Below, piece after piece: positions 35,134-45,855 of a stretch of DNA of 64,000 bases. Within the stretch, counting starts at the first letter, position 1. Every line of letters begins with the position of its first letter. The notes beneath the pieces were generated by a model, which saw nothing but the letters and a program-made list of their open reading frames with translations, searched no databases and was not told the origin of the DNA. Both the position numbers and the translations under genes were made by a program. Source of the stretch: Labia minor (Eukaryota > Arthropoda > Insecta > Dermaptera > Spongiphoridae); NCBI GenBank assembly GCA_963082975.1, contig OY720348.1, positions 62,955,719-63,019,718 of the forward strand, read 5' to 3'.

Positions 35134-35216
<83 letters not shown>
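34441..35216 (-). promoter_or_regulatory. GC-rich island with GA/CT tracts; likely promoter and 5' exon region
   Basis: Between (GA)n at 34,459-34,482 and (CT)n at 35,137-35,169 lies about 530 bp of strongly GC-rich, CpG-containing sequence (for example CCGGCCGCCCC near 34,955). It is unlike anything else in the window apart from short repeats. GA tracts resemble GAGA-factor sites common at arthropod promoters. On the minus strand CCACG|GTAAGT gives a consensus splice donor (exon edge 34,714). Short in-frame starts just upstream (reading MMVSLHGWFNHH or MVGSTTT) are possible. Overlapping open frames on both strands are common in GC-rich DNA and none is convincing as a full protein. The downstream exon would lie at lower coordinates and was not identified. 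Confidence 0.45.
34714..35060 (-). other. Candidate first exon, mostly untranslated
   Basis: The right end is undefined; the left edge is the minus-strand donor ACG|GTAAGT at 34,713. The three frames upstream of the donor contain stops, so at most a short N-terminus (7-12 residues) would be coded here. A transcript starting within the island is inferred, not seen. Confidence 0.3.
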
Positions 35217-35222
<6 letters not shown>

Positions 35223-35957
35223 TAGATAGATAGATTTATATATATATATACATATCTATACATATATATATATATATATATATACAATATACACAGACAC
35301 ACTCCCTCACTTTTTTCTTTCTCTGTCTCTCCCATACACACAATATTTTTATATATCTATATCTATCTATACAAAAATGGCGTACCCGTTTAGTGAATTC
35401 AGAAAGCAAATTATTGATTAATAAAAGAAGAAAAAAAAAATAATAATAAAAATAAATAAGAAACAAAATAAAAATAAAATTAAAAACTTTTAATATATTT
35501 TTTTTTTTTTTCCTTTTCATTTCATCTCGTTTGTTTTGTTTTGTTTTTGTTTTTTTGTTTTTTTATTTATTTGTTTATTTATTTAATTATTTGTTTATTT
35601 ATTTATTTGTTTGTTTATTTATTTATTTATTATATTTTTTTTTTATTTTTATATTGTTATAAAATTGAAAGGAAAGAGAAGGTGTGGCTGATAGATCGAT
35701 GTTGACGTCCCGATCATTCATCAACGTGGTTAGGACCTTCGTCTTGGTGGGACAACAAAAACCGTATTGCCTATGGAACATGTAGCATTTCGGATCCCGA
35801 TTTCACTCCTCTTTTGAAGTTAGTTCCATTTTCAATATGCGGGCTTGACTTATTAAAATGGAATAAAATATTTACAATTGTTTCTTCAAATATTATATAT
35901 TAAATATTATATATATATATATTAGCTCGTACTTTACATATAAAATTTCAAAATAAA

Positions 35958-35985
<28 letters not shown>
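35217..35985. other. Microsatellites plus a small GC-richer patch
   Basis: (TA)n and (GATA)n at 35,173-35,285, (CA)n-like at 35,330-35,342, then poly(T) and (TTTA)n at 35,500-35,640. A patch at 35,670-35,840 (GATGTTGACGTCCCGATC; TGACGTC is CRE-like) is more complex. It may belong to the same promoter region, but it holds no convincing open frame. Confidence 0.35.
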
Positions 35986-35989
<4 letters not shown>

Positions 35990-35992
<3 letters not shown>

Positions 35993-37383
35993 CTGGAACA
36001 CCGAGCTATCACTCGACCTTTTAAAAAATATTGATATATAATACAATTCTTTAATTATTTATTACAATTATTAAATCTTACATCATTGCATCAATCTGAT
36101 TAAAATGAATGGAACTTGGGGTCCTCAATAATAATAAATAATATTTTAGTAAAAATTATAAAACTATGTATAAAAATTAATTTCTAAAAAAACAATGAAT
36201 AAATAAATATAAATTAGTAATTTAATAAAAAAAAAAAAATAAACTCGAAAATAGATTAAATTAGCTGGAGTGTCTCTACTCGACTATCTCGCAATTTGAA
36301 TTGGATTAAATAATATAATATATTATAATTAAATTAAATTTAATTAATTATAAATTATAAATTAAAATTAATAAATAATATTTATTAAATCACCGCATGT
36401 TTGGCTCTTTGTTGATGGCACCACGTCACGTGTTGGCGCGTGAGATTTGCAGTGTTAAAAAATTAATTCTGGTACTTTCAGCTATTCAATCAAGCTGAAA
36501 ATCTATTTATAGCAGTTTGATACAATTTTTAATCATGTGAAAAATTATCAAACATATTTCTTTATTTTTACAGTCACTTTAGAGGTAAAAAAATCAAAAC
36601 GTTGTAGGTAATGACCCTCTTCCGGTTGAGCTACATATCTCAAAAGTTGATAGAAAACTACGAATTTTGAATAATGCCCATGTATCAAATTGCATGATTC
36701 TAGCTCAAACCGTTTTTGCGTAATCTTGTCTACATACATACATACACATACACACATATATTTTTCTCAACGTTAGTGAAAATGATTCAGGAACCTTCAA
36801 AACGTATAAAAACATCAAAATCTCAAAATCGAAAATTTTCGTGATCGCAATACTATCTCTGGCGAGATAGTAAAAAAACATATAAAAAATTAACTAATAA
36901 AAATTTATAATAATTAACAAAAAAGTAAATAACAAAACAGATTAAAAAATTGTTCTTAAAATATTATAAATAAACTTACAATGTTTGCAAAACAAATAAA
37001 GATAACTTTTAGATTTTTTTTTATGTGAAAGATTAATAAATTAAGTAATTTGATTCTAAAATATTATTAAAATAAATATTTTAAATTTTATTTCGAAATT
37101 AAATAAAAAAATTTAAAATTTTTTAAATATAAAAAATATTTATACGTTTTCAATTAAAAAAGAATGGCAAAAGGCAACTATGGATGAAGTATTTAAAATT
37201 AAATTAAGAAAAAACTAATGAAGATTATTTTTCTCCAGGTTAAAATCAATACAGATCGATTTATCTTTATAAATATTTTCTATGGTGTGAATTTCAAAAA
37301 ATCCTTCGAGCGGTTAATTAATAAATTAATTCAAAAATATACAAATAAATATACAATTTTTGCTAGAATAATAAGATAAGATA
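35990..37383 (-). mobile_element. Repeat family D, copy 5, split by B copy 3
   Basis: Begins at the left with GTACCTGGAACACCGAGC and ends at GCTAGAATAATAAGATAAG. Matches D copy 2 on both sides of the B element. The join reads GATTAAAT before B and AAAAAAC after it; the uninterrupted D copy 2 (reverse complement) reads GATTTAAATAAAAAC, so B inserted with little or no target duplication. Confidence 0.75.
36263..36871 (-). mobile_element. Repeat family B, copy 3
   Basis: Full-length, minus orientation. The left end reads AGCTGGAGTGTCTCTACTCG then ACTATCTCGC; the right end is the hairpin ACTATCTC-TGGC-GAGATAGT. Nested in D copy 5. No coding capacity. Confidence 0.88.
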
Positions 37384-37671
37384 TATCTAACACTAAATAA
37401 TAGTTAATGGAAAAAGTAACTATTCCATTCATACATTTATTATTTTAATTATTTTATTCTTTAATATTGATTTTAATGAATTATATTTAAATTTTAAATG
37501 ATTAATTTTTTTTTTCCTAAATTAAAATTAAATTCACTTGAAATGAATATTACAATCAAGAGTGAGGAAGGGGGAGTGGAAATGTAAGATATTATAAATG
37601 ATATATTAAATGTTACATATTGTTTTCCATAATATATATATATTCATAATATTTTGTTGTATATTTTACAT

Positions 37672-37862
37672 TTAAGTGGGGCTCAATATTTATCTTCTGT
37701 TCGGAGGCGCTTCTTTTTATCAAGGAGCTTTTTCTTCCATTAGGTTGGGTGGGCTCCGTCTAGAGAAATTCCCTTGTCATCCTCGGGTCTTGAACCCGAG
37801 ACCACGAGGATGTGAGTAAAGCGTATTAACTGGGTGGAGTCTATTCTACTCACATTAGGAAA
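37672..37862 (-). repeat. tRNA-derived SINE (family 1), partial, minus strand
   Basis: On the minus strand the B box reads GGGTTCAAGACCCGAGG. It is followed by the AGGGAATTTCTCTAGACGG body and AAAAAGAAGCGCCTCCGA. The 3' third of the full copy at 23,459 is missing. Confidence 0.72.
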
Positions 37863-37940
37863 TGAAAATTTTTAATATGATTAACTGTTATGTACATAAC
37901 ATATCTTATCGTATAATAGCATAAATTGTATAGATATATA

Positions 37941-38848
37941 CACCCTCCATTCCAAAAGAAACCGAACTTTTTAATAAAACAAAAAACCAATGTACTATTT
38001 GGAACAAATCATTTTTATTAATCAATGTATTCCCCTTCTGCATCGATACACAAATTTGCACGCTCCAACAAGTTGTCAAACGACTTTTCCATGTCCTTTA
38101 TTGGAATGGTCTTTAAGACGTCGGTCGTCACCTTCTCAATGGCTTCAATCGATGCGTGCCACTTTCCTTTCATCGCCAAATTCAGTTTAGGGAACAGATA
38201 GTAGTCGCACGAAGCCAGATCTGGTGAATAAGGTAAAGGAATAACGTGATTTTTGACCAAAAATTCAGTTACAAGTCGCGAACGATGTGATGGTGCATTA
38301 TCGTGCAAAAGAGTCCAACTGACGATTTCTCGATTTTCTGGCCGAATAGGACGAATTCTTGCCAGCAAACGCTTCATGACGCCTAAGTAAAACTCTCCAG
38401 TGACTGTCTGGCCGGGTGGAACAAATTCTTTGTGGATAATTCCTTTTGAATCTTAAAAATCCGGTTCTGGGATGGCCTGATCTTTCGTCATCATCCAGCG
38501 TCTCTCTACCCGATTTGAATCGCCCGAACTACTCGTAAACTTGCGTACGGGATAGACAATCATCACCATATGCATTTTGTAGCATTTGGTGCGTTTCAGT
38601 AAAAGTTTTACCAAGTTTAACACAAAAATCAATTGCAGCTCTTTGTTTGGAACTCATTTTCCGACCGATGTACAAAACACACTGACATTTGAAACGCAAT
38701 AACTTTTGTTGTATTCATCCAAATGTCATGAAATTTATACCAGTTATCAATGAGAAACTAAGCCATCTACGGGTAAAATATTACAACAGATGGCATTAGT
38801 GGTACTATTTGTTTTTTAAAAGTTCGGTTTCTTTTGGAATGGAGGGTG
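37941..38848 (-). mobile_element. mariner-family element, internally deleted, perfect TIRs
   Basis: The 31-bp terminal inverted repeats beginning CACCCTCCATTCCAAAAG are perfect, and each is bordered by TA (37,939-37,940 and 38,849-38,850). Length is 908 bp against about 1.3 kb for intact mariners. On the minus strand it retains the transposase N-terminus and C-terminus but lacks the middle, so it cannot code for active enzyme. Perfect ends suggest recent mobilisation by transposase supplied elsewhere. Confidence 0.95.
38018..38657 (-). pseudogene. mariner transposase, broken by stop, deletion and frame change
   Basis: From an ATG at 38,657 the helix-turn-helix half reads MSSKQRAAIDFCVKLGKTFT, then CLSRTQVYE, then a stop where mariners have Trp, then FGRFKSG and DDDERSGHPRTG. 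The sequence then jumps, in a different frame, to DSKGIIHKEFVPPGQTVTGE. So the segment with the first catalytic Asp is deleted (about 340 bp by comparison with the family's usual size). The remaining 119-codon part has LLHDNAPSHRS (second Asp) and YSPDLASCDYYLFPKL (third Asp). The gap between those two Asp residues is 31 residues, not the family's usual 34, implying a further small deletion. Confidence 0.93.
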
Positions 38849-39103
38849 TATATATAATTGAATTTTTTACATACTAAATCGCTCGAAGGATTTTTTTGAA
38901 ATTCACACCATAAATAATTTTTATAAAGAAAAATCGATCTGTAGTGGTTTTAGCCTCGGGAAAAATCATCTTTATTAGTTTTTTCTTAATTTAAAATAGG
39001 AAATTTAAATGATGTCAGCAAATATTATAAATAATATAAAATTAAAAATATATTTATGTTATATCCATATCTATCTTTCATTTTATATTTATTTTTTTTT
39101 TTA

Positions 39104-39382
39104 TATATATTTTTATATTTTTGTTTTTATCAATAAATGAATAACCAATTCATCAAATTGAAATTCACTCTGTCAGATGCTATTATATTCGCACAGATAT
39201 ATCCAGACACATTATCTAATATATATATATATATTTATTTTATATATTAATATGAAATTCAGTCATAAAAATTCTGTTCAATTCTTAAAGTCATTTTTTA
39301 GGATTATATATATATACCTTATTTTATTTTATTATACTAACAAAAATTTTATATATATATATATATATATATTTCTATATTT
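39104..39382 (+). repeat. Segmental duplication of 26,799-27,051
   Basis: TATCAATAAATGAATAACCA, CTGTCAGATGCTATTATATT, ATATCCAGACA and GTCATAAAAATTCTG all recur in order at 26,815-26,980, followed by the same D start and the same B element. Together with B copies 2 and 4 the shared block is about 800 bp. It is either a duplicated segment or a larger composite repeat. Confidence 0.75.
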
Positions 39383-39935
39383 ACTATCTCATCAGAGATA
39401 GTAGTGCGATCACGAAAATTATCGATGTCGAGATTTTGATGTTTTTTTATACGTTTTGAAGGGTCCAGAATCATTTTCACTAAGGTTGAGAAAAATATCT
39501 GTGTGTGGGTGTGTATGTGTGTATGTAGACAAGATTACGCAAAAATGGTTAGAGCTAGAATCATGAAATTTGGTATACTGGCATTATTCAAAATTCGTAG
39601 TTTTCTATCAACTTTTGAGAAATGTAGCTCAACCGAAAGAGGGTCATTACCTACAACGTTTTGATTTTTTTTCCACTAAAGTGACCGTAAAAATAAAGAT
39701 ATATGTTTGATAGTTTTTCACATGATTAACAATTGTATAGAACTACTATATATAGAATTTCAGCTTGATTGAATCGCTGAAAGTACCGGAATTAATTTTT
39801 AAAATTTTTTAACACATTGACTACCAATCACGCGCCACGTGACCTGGTATCATTAACAAAGTATCTAACACGAGCTGTTTAATAAATATTATTTATTAAT
39901 TTTAATTTATAATTTAATTTAAATATAATATATAT
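39383..39935 (+). mobile_element. Repeat family B, copy 4 (3' end lost)
   Basis: The 5' hairpin is intact (ACTATCTC-ATCA-GAGATAGT). The body follows to ACACGAGCTGTTTAATAAAT and the AT-rich segment, but the terminal GAGATAGTCGAGTGG is absent. Related AT-rich sequence resumes near 40,080-40,130. Confidence 0.8.
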
Positions 39936-40124
39936 GTTAAAAAGTTAGAATTAATTTTTAAAATGTGTACTTAAAAATGAAGGTAAAAGTTTTAAACATT
40001 AATTTAAAATATGTTAATTAATTAATTTAATTGAATAAATTTATATTTTTAAATTAATTAATCGAATTTAATTATATTTAATTAATTAAATGTAATTTAA
40101 ATATAATATATGTTAATTAATCCA

Positions 40125-40400
40125 ATTCCAATTCACTTCCGTACTGGACAACACCAGTCAACCTCGGGCTGTTGTCCAGTGCGGACGTGTGCCAGTCTCA
40201 GGATTACCCAGGATTCTTCGGAGCTCTACAGCAACGCAGTGAGTACAAAACCATCCAAAATCACGATATTTACCCTTGGTCACACAGACTAATACCCAGA
40301 ATCCCAAAAATTTTCCCACCTAAATAATCTTTTGAAAATGGCACCAAAAGGGGTGCCGAAACGTCGAGAAAACAATCTCACAAAAATACGTGATTATATC
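40125..40400 (+). mobile_element. Possible LINE 3' end or GC-richer repeat fragment
   Basis: GC-richer block with TACTGGACAACA ... TGTTGTCCAGTGC style repetition. Then TTGAAAATGGCACCAAAAGG-GGTGCC (a short hairpin) is followed by GAAACGTCGAGA. The order 'hairpin then GAAACGTCG' resembles 3' regions of some invertebrate non-LTR retrotransposons. Single copy here, so the assignment is tentative. Confidence 0.3.
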
Positions 40401-41559
40401 CCTGATAAATCTGATAATATATATATATATATATATATATAACTAGTATTTTAATCTTCTACTCTTATATAATATTTTACTAGTAGATAGACATTTCTAC
40501 TAGTAGTTTCTTCATTACCATCCTCCTCCCCAACCATCCACCCTATGGAGTATTTTACTTATATACTCAACCATTTCAGTATTCTTTGAAAAAACCTATA
40601 TGTTAGTATTCGAGGGATTGGAAAATTTTGCTCACGATTAAAAAAATTAACTTCGATTAATTGAAAGTTATATAGACAATATAGTTTTATCAGACATTTC
40701 TCTAATCTCCATTGGATACAATAATTGTCAGTTATCAGCAATTTTTGGAAAGGAAAATGGATTTTCGCCTTTTTAGTGAAAAGTTTTGGATGCAGGAGAT
40801 CTATTGCCAGGAGTTTTTTTTTCACGTTCATCTCTACGTTGTTGGACAAAATTCACTTCTCTTCGCCTGTCACTAGTAGTTTCAGAAGTATGGAGAGGAG
40901 ACCACGATGACACTGTTCAGCTTATTCCTCATAGGAAATGAGATACGACATTCAAGTATCGAGCTTGAAAACGAATCCAAACTTTTGGAAATAGCAAAAC
41001 GAGGTTGAATTATCACTACCTGGCTTCTTGGTAATATCTTCAATCATAGAATTCTTTTGATTTCCTCCACTAAAGCATAAATATCGTTGTCGTTTATGTC
41101 ATTTCGGTCTTCCAATTTGGAAATTTAAATCTTAGTTCTGCTCAACACTTTGCATTTTGGAACTTTGCACTTTACTATAACAGCATCTCATGCTTCATCT
41201 AACGTTCTATATTCTAAAAAATTGTCTTATTTGTGAAAATACTCAAGTAAACCTTTCCTCTATACATTAAGTTATCCGGCAATGAACCTATACAATCATC
41301 TAAAACATATACATTAGGCTACCAAAACCCAAGAACATTAAAACTTTAAATTACTTTAAAATAAAAACATGTATTTTTTGAATAGAGATTATAATTAATA
41401 GCATCTTAATTTTTGTTGATCAATTATTAATTCTCAATTTTTCTAGATAATTAAATAAAATAAAATAATTTTTTCCTATTTTATATATATATATAAATAA
41501 CAAATCTAAAATACGATTCCTAATTAATTAATTGAATTAATTAAAGAATTGAAATAAAA
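40401..41559. other. Unrecognised complex DNA
   Basis: Less AT-rich and less repetitive than most of the window from 40,500 to 41,330, but every frame is broken within about 100 codons. It looks like an old pseudogene or transposon body. I recognise no motif on either strand. AT-rich and (TA)n-containing at both edges. Confidence 0.35.
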
Positions 41560-42080
41560 ATAAATATAATAATAACCATATATATAAATGATTGTATATA
41601 GGTATATATTGATATATATTGATTGTTAGGGATTCCAAGATTTTAGAATACAGAAGACGAATGAAATCAAAAACTAAAAATAAATGAACTGTGGCCAGAC
41701 ACAGAACCGACCGACGATTTGAAATAAATTAATTTCCAAATAACATTATATATTTATTTATATATATAAAGTATCAAAAAAAATATATATATTTTTATAA
41801 CTTGAATTAAAATGACTAAATTATATTATCTTGGTTTTTATTTTTAGTTTAATTACTCAATTATTAATTACTACTATATTTTAAGTGAAATATTTTCCGA
41901 CAATGAATACAAAATTAATACTTTGTAAACTACCCCTTCCGGTTTCCGGATATACACCAAAAGTTGATGAATTCATGGTACTGATGCATTAATTAAATAA
42001 ACCAAATTTTATCAAAATTCGTCAAGCTGTACACACACATCTATACGGACACACAATGGACAGACAGACGGACATATTAA
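41560..42080 (-). mobile_element. Repeat family A, copy 6, with shared upstream spacer
   Basis: Spacer end (TTGATTGTTAGGGATTCC ... GACGAATGAAATCAAAAAC) is followed by CTGTGGCCAG, ACCGACCGACGATTTG, CCGACAATGAATAC and CCGGTTTCCGGATATACACC, up to the GGACACACAATGGACAGAC block. Inverted with respect to copies 4 and 5. Confidence 0.78.
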
Positions 42081-42557
42081 TTTTTATATCACTATGAAAG
42101 AATAGGATGCGGAAATTTTGCTCAGTTCTAAAACCGGTAATCCTATTTCATGGGTATTTTGTATTTATATTATAAATAAATAGAAAAATAATTACAAATA
42201 CAAAATATCACAGTTGCAAAAAAATATTATAATATGAATTGATTGTAAATAATTAATTAAATATTTGAAATTTAATTTATTATATATATATATACAGGTT
42301 TGTATATAGGTATATTTTGATATATATTGATTGTTAGGGGTTCCAAGATTTTAAAATACAAATGACGAATGAAATCAAAAACTTAAAAAAAAAAAATGAG
42401 CTGTGGCCATGACGGACTGACAGACGAACAGACATCATACTAAAAGTACTTTTTTTCTGTCAACAAAATGTCTGAACCGTGGTGATATGTAAAAATCTCC
42501 ACATGTGAAATTTGGTGTGAAAACAATTACCTTCCCTTCTTATCGTCGCTAGGTAAA
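42081..42557 (-). mobile_element. Repeat family A composite, second spacer and terminal part
   Basis: The spacer CTATGAAAGAATAGGATGCG ... GGGTATTTTGTATTT ... TTGATTGTTAGGGGTTCC is the reverse complement of 20,020-20,310. It is followed by GAGCTGTGGCCAT joined directly to GACGGACTGACAGACG and the TCTCCACATGTGAAATTTGG terminal block, ending at CGTCGCTAGG. The join skips the middle of A, indicating an internal deletion. Confidence 0.72.
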
Positions 42558-42571
42558 AATTACATATAAGA

Positions 42572-42605
<34 letters not shown>

Positions 42606-43926
42606 AAATAATTACAAATACATTTATATATATATATAGAGAAAAATAATTACAAATATATATATATATATAATCAAAGTAGCAAAGTATCAGTGATTCC
42701 AAGAAAATTTTAATTCGTTTCCTTCCTTCAATTTTATTATTATTATTTTTGCTCCAAAAGAGATACGTTCATGTTGATTTTTACAGTTCAATGTAAAAAG
42801 TTCCTCATTAAATTATTGTCTATTCAAAATTCTTAATATTAACACAATCAATCCACACGACCTCCACAGAAATCATTCCTTAACACAATTTAATACAATT
42901 TTTTAATTTTATATTGATAAAAGTAATAATAATAATATTAATAATAAAATAAAATAAAATATAAATAGTAGGTAGCGAGTGAGCAAACGAAGGGTCAGAA
43001 TAGGGGGAGAGGGGCAGGTGTTGTCCGAATTCGCCACCAAATCAATAATACAATAACTTAAAAAAAAAAAGGAAAAACTACAAGAGACAGAAGAAAAAAA
43101 AAAACAGATTTTAAAATATTGATCGAAATTTTCATTGAAAATTCATGCAAGCTTTTTCATGGTCATCAATTTTTCTTTTCAAAATGTTAATCTAATATAT
43201 AGAAACATTAAATTTTCAATATCAAAGGTAAAAATTATCATTGAAACATCGTGCTATAGTTATGAAACTTCAAATGGATATTGGAATTTAAATAACAAAT
43301 GAGAATATTGCAAAGCGTGTTAATTAATAAATATAAAAAGACAATTTAATTTTAAAAGTTTTGCAGTGACAGTTTGTTAACTTAATATACCTACAGAGCA
43401 ACTGAAAAAGATTTATTATTTTATTATAATATAAAATTTCTAATTAAATAGAATCTAATTAATTTTTTTTTTTTTTGTTATTTTTCTTCTTATTTTTCTT
43501 CAACTTCTATATACTTGAGTCCACCTGTTCTTCCATCAAGAAGTCGACGAGGAGCAAACTTAGGAGTCCGTCCGGCTTTTTCTTATTTTTTCTGTAAGTT
43601 TGGTTCGTTATTTTTCTTATGCGTGTTACTAGATCTACATAAAACTGCCTACCTCAACAAGATGGACAGCTATAATCGCTTATAATTATGGTTTATTCGT
43701 GTGTAACTTTAAAGTTGGGCAAATTGGGTTATTATTCAAAGGTTGGTATAGCTGCGTCGTTCGATACATTGGGGTTCCCCTCTTTACAGATTTATTCCCA
43801 TTGTTATGTCGGTTATAGTTCAGTTAGCTTTTAATAGTACTAGTAGTTTCAAGAGAATTAAAATTTTTATATATAATGAAAAAAATACTAATTATGATCA
43901 GACCATATTATGGAAGTTGATATAAG
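42558..43926. other. AT-rich DNA, partly within a decayed Tigger element
   Basis: (TA)n at 42,572-42,602 and 42,655-42,670. No gene recognised to 43,480. From about 43,500 the sequence is more complex (AAGTCGACGAGGAGC, TCCGTCCGGC) and may be the decayed body of the pogo/Tigger element whose end follows, but no readable frame supports this. Confidence 0.35.
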
Positions 43927-44061
43927 ATGGATTGCGGCCAAACAGTTTTTCGAACAATTATAGATGCAATTCGATGTTACGAAGCAATGGATGAAGAAAA
44001 GAAGCACAAAAAGAAAAACGTACAGACTTCTATTTTACAATTTTTTGCGAAGAAAATGTAA
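43927..44061 (+). pseudogene. pogo/Tigger transposase C-terminal fragment
   Basis: Open for 44 codons to a TAA at 44,059-44,061. The end IIDAIRCYEAMDEEKKHKKK, followed by VQTSILQFFAKK, fits the C-terminus of Tigger-type DDE transposases: a short helix, then a basic stretch, then a (Q)TxIxxFF tail. No catalytic core is readable upstream. Lies about 210 bp before a Tigger-style terminal repeat, as expected for that family. Confidence 0.62.
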
Positions 44062-44271
44062 ATATTAAAACTTGTGTATTGTTTATAATTATATAAGTTT
44101 ATGTTTAATAATTACTGTGCTTAACAATATATTGAGTAAAATTTGTGTATTTCTGTATTTTTGGAACCAAATACCAGGTTTTGCATGTATTTAGTGCCTC
44201 GAATAGTCCAGTTTCACATAGTCCGGGGTTATTAGCGGAAAGGATTAACGGGACTCAACGAGGTATTCCTG
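44062..44271 (+). mobile_element. pogo/Tigger 3' end
   Basis: Ends AACGAGGTATTCCTG followed by TA. Reversed this reads CAGGAATACCTCGTTGAG, close to the CAGGxATACCTCG terminus of Tigger elements. The matching left terminus was not found, so the element is 5'-truncated or badly decayed. Confidence 0.65.
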
Positions 44272-44288
44272 TATATATTATTATTAAT

Positions 44289-44590
44289 ATATATTAATTA
44301 TGAGCAGGGGAAGTGGCTAGAATGGGAGAGGAAAGAATGACGAAGGGTCTATTTGTGGTGAGAACGATTGGGAAATGTCTGTTTGGAAGACCAAGGACGC
44401 AGTTGGTGGAGAATGTAGAAAGAGACGTGAGAGAGATAGGAGATGGTAGAAAATGGATGGCTATAACCAGGATAGGGATTCTGGGACCAATGTGGTTGTT
44501 ACGGCCAAAAACTTTCGAGTTCCATAGAGCCACAGAGATAGATAAATAAATTAACTATAATATATAATATTTAAATAAATAATGTAAATC
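44289..44590 (+). pseudogene. Non-LTR retrotransposon C-terminal fragment and 3' end
   Basis: An uninterrupted frame of about 78 codons reads VARMGEERMTKGLF, then GRPRTQLVENVERDVREIG, then a tail. This is the order at the C-terminus of insect LINE polyproteins (HVARM..., GRPR.W.d.i..Dl). A 3' stretch with GTTCCATAGAGCCACAGAGA and an AT-rich end follows, shared with 52,085-52,280. No reverse transcriptase core is upstream, so this is a 5'-truncated copy. Confidence 0.72.
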
Positions 44591-44663
44591 ATTCATGGCC
44601 GGATTTTCTAAAAAGCAATATAGAGTTCAAAAAACAATAATCTATAAAAATATTCGATACTAA

Positions 44664-44820
44664 CACACTATGAGCGGGGCGGGTATTTATACCCGTTGCC
44701 ACTTATATAATATATATTTTCCCTTGTGTCACTTAAAATTACTTATTTTAAACGATAACTAATATATATCCCTCATATAAGTGGCAACGGGTATAAATAC
44801 CCGCCCCCGCTCATAGTGTG
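44664..44820. mobile_element. MITE with about 45-bp inverted repeats
   Basis: CACACTATGAGCGGGGCGGG ... through GTTGCCACTTATAT is repeated inverted at the right, nearly perfect over about 45 bp. The total is 157 bp with an AT-rich centre. Flanking CTAA occurs on both sides (44,660-44,663 and 44,821-44,824); this may be a 4-bp duplication or mutated TTAA. Confidence 0.85.
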
Positions 44821-44824
44821 CTAA

Positions 44825-45855
44825 TATTCAAAGAATCTAATGGTAATTTCCGCTTTTAATTTGGACTATAGTAAAAATATTGAGTGGCATTATACATCTC
44901 TCCAAAAAAAATATTTATATTCGCAACTGTATAAAATAAAAATATCTTATCTATTTTATACATAATTATATATAATAATAATTATACATAATTATATATA
45001 TATATATATATATACATGACTTAAAGATATTGAAAATGCCACACAGAATTTATATAAAATCCATTTATTAATTAAAGAATCTTTGATTTAAAGAATTGAA
45101 CTGAAAAGACAATTTATTTAGATTTTTCTTAATTAAAGTAATTAATTAAAAGTGCAAATAAAAAAATCAAAGAATAGGAAAATCAAAACATTATACTAAT
45201 TCAACAAGTCTTATTTTACAAAACATTTATATATACACAAACATGAATATGTAATATTATTATAATATTTAATAATTAATATATTTTTAATTTCTAATAT
45301 GAATATATGTAAAATTATTTTTTTTTTTATTAAAATATCAAATAATTATGAACTAATTTATATTAAAATGAATTAAATAATAATAATTTTTCAAATGAAT
45401 TATTTGAATTGCACCTGTTGAACAAAAAGGTTACTTGGCACATTTTAGTAAAAGAGGTATGACAATGCGATCGTCTTTTGCATTGAAACTGCATTCTAAT
45501 ATTGACTATTATCTTTTTTTCTCTTTTTTTATTATTTATTTATGATTGACGTTTTTTTTTAAAATACAAAGAAAAAATAATTAAATATTTGTAAATATTT
45601 AGACAATAATTTCATTTGTATTCAAGTAATAATAATTTAAAGAAAAATAAATCGGTAACTATGCAGGTAAAATACTCCACTAAGCCAAGGGTGTATTTTG
45701 CCTTTCTGTCCCCCCCCTCTTTACATAAAAAACTTTTTATAACTCAACAACCGGAAGAAAGTATGCTTTCTTCAAAACAATATTTTGCTTTGGAGTTAAT
45801 AGCTAATATAAATTGTGGTTTTGTTTAACAATATAAAATTACTTACTGTTAGTAC
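44825..45855. other. AT-rich DNA without recognised features
   Basis: No gene supported. A 70-codon plus-strand frame at 45,616-45,828 has a moderately balanced composition but no recognisable motif, start context or splice sites. Confidence 0.4.

Larger units (their letters stand above)
37903..39075 (+). mobile_element. Repeat family D, copy 6, split by a mariner element
   Basis: Left fragment ATATCTTATCGTATAATAGCA and right fragment AAATCGCTCGAAGGATTTTT ... TTTAGCCTCGGGAAAAATCA are adjacent in intact D copies. Here they flank the 908-bp mariner at a TA. The 3' end is lost beyond about 39,075. Confidence 0.72.

Noticed and set aside
35028-35520. Frames rich in Ser-Leu or Ile-Tyr repeats
   Set aside because: Direct translations of (CT)n and (TA)n microsatellites.
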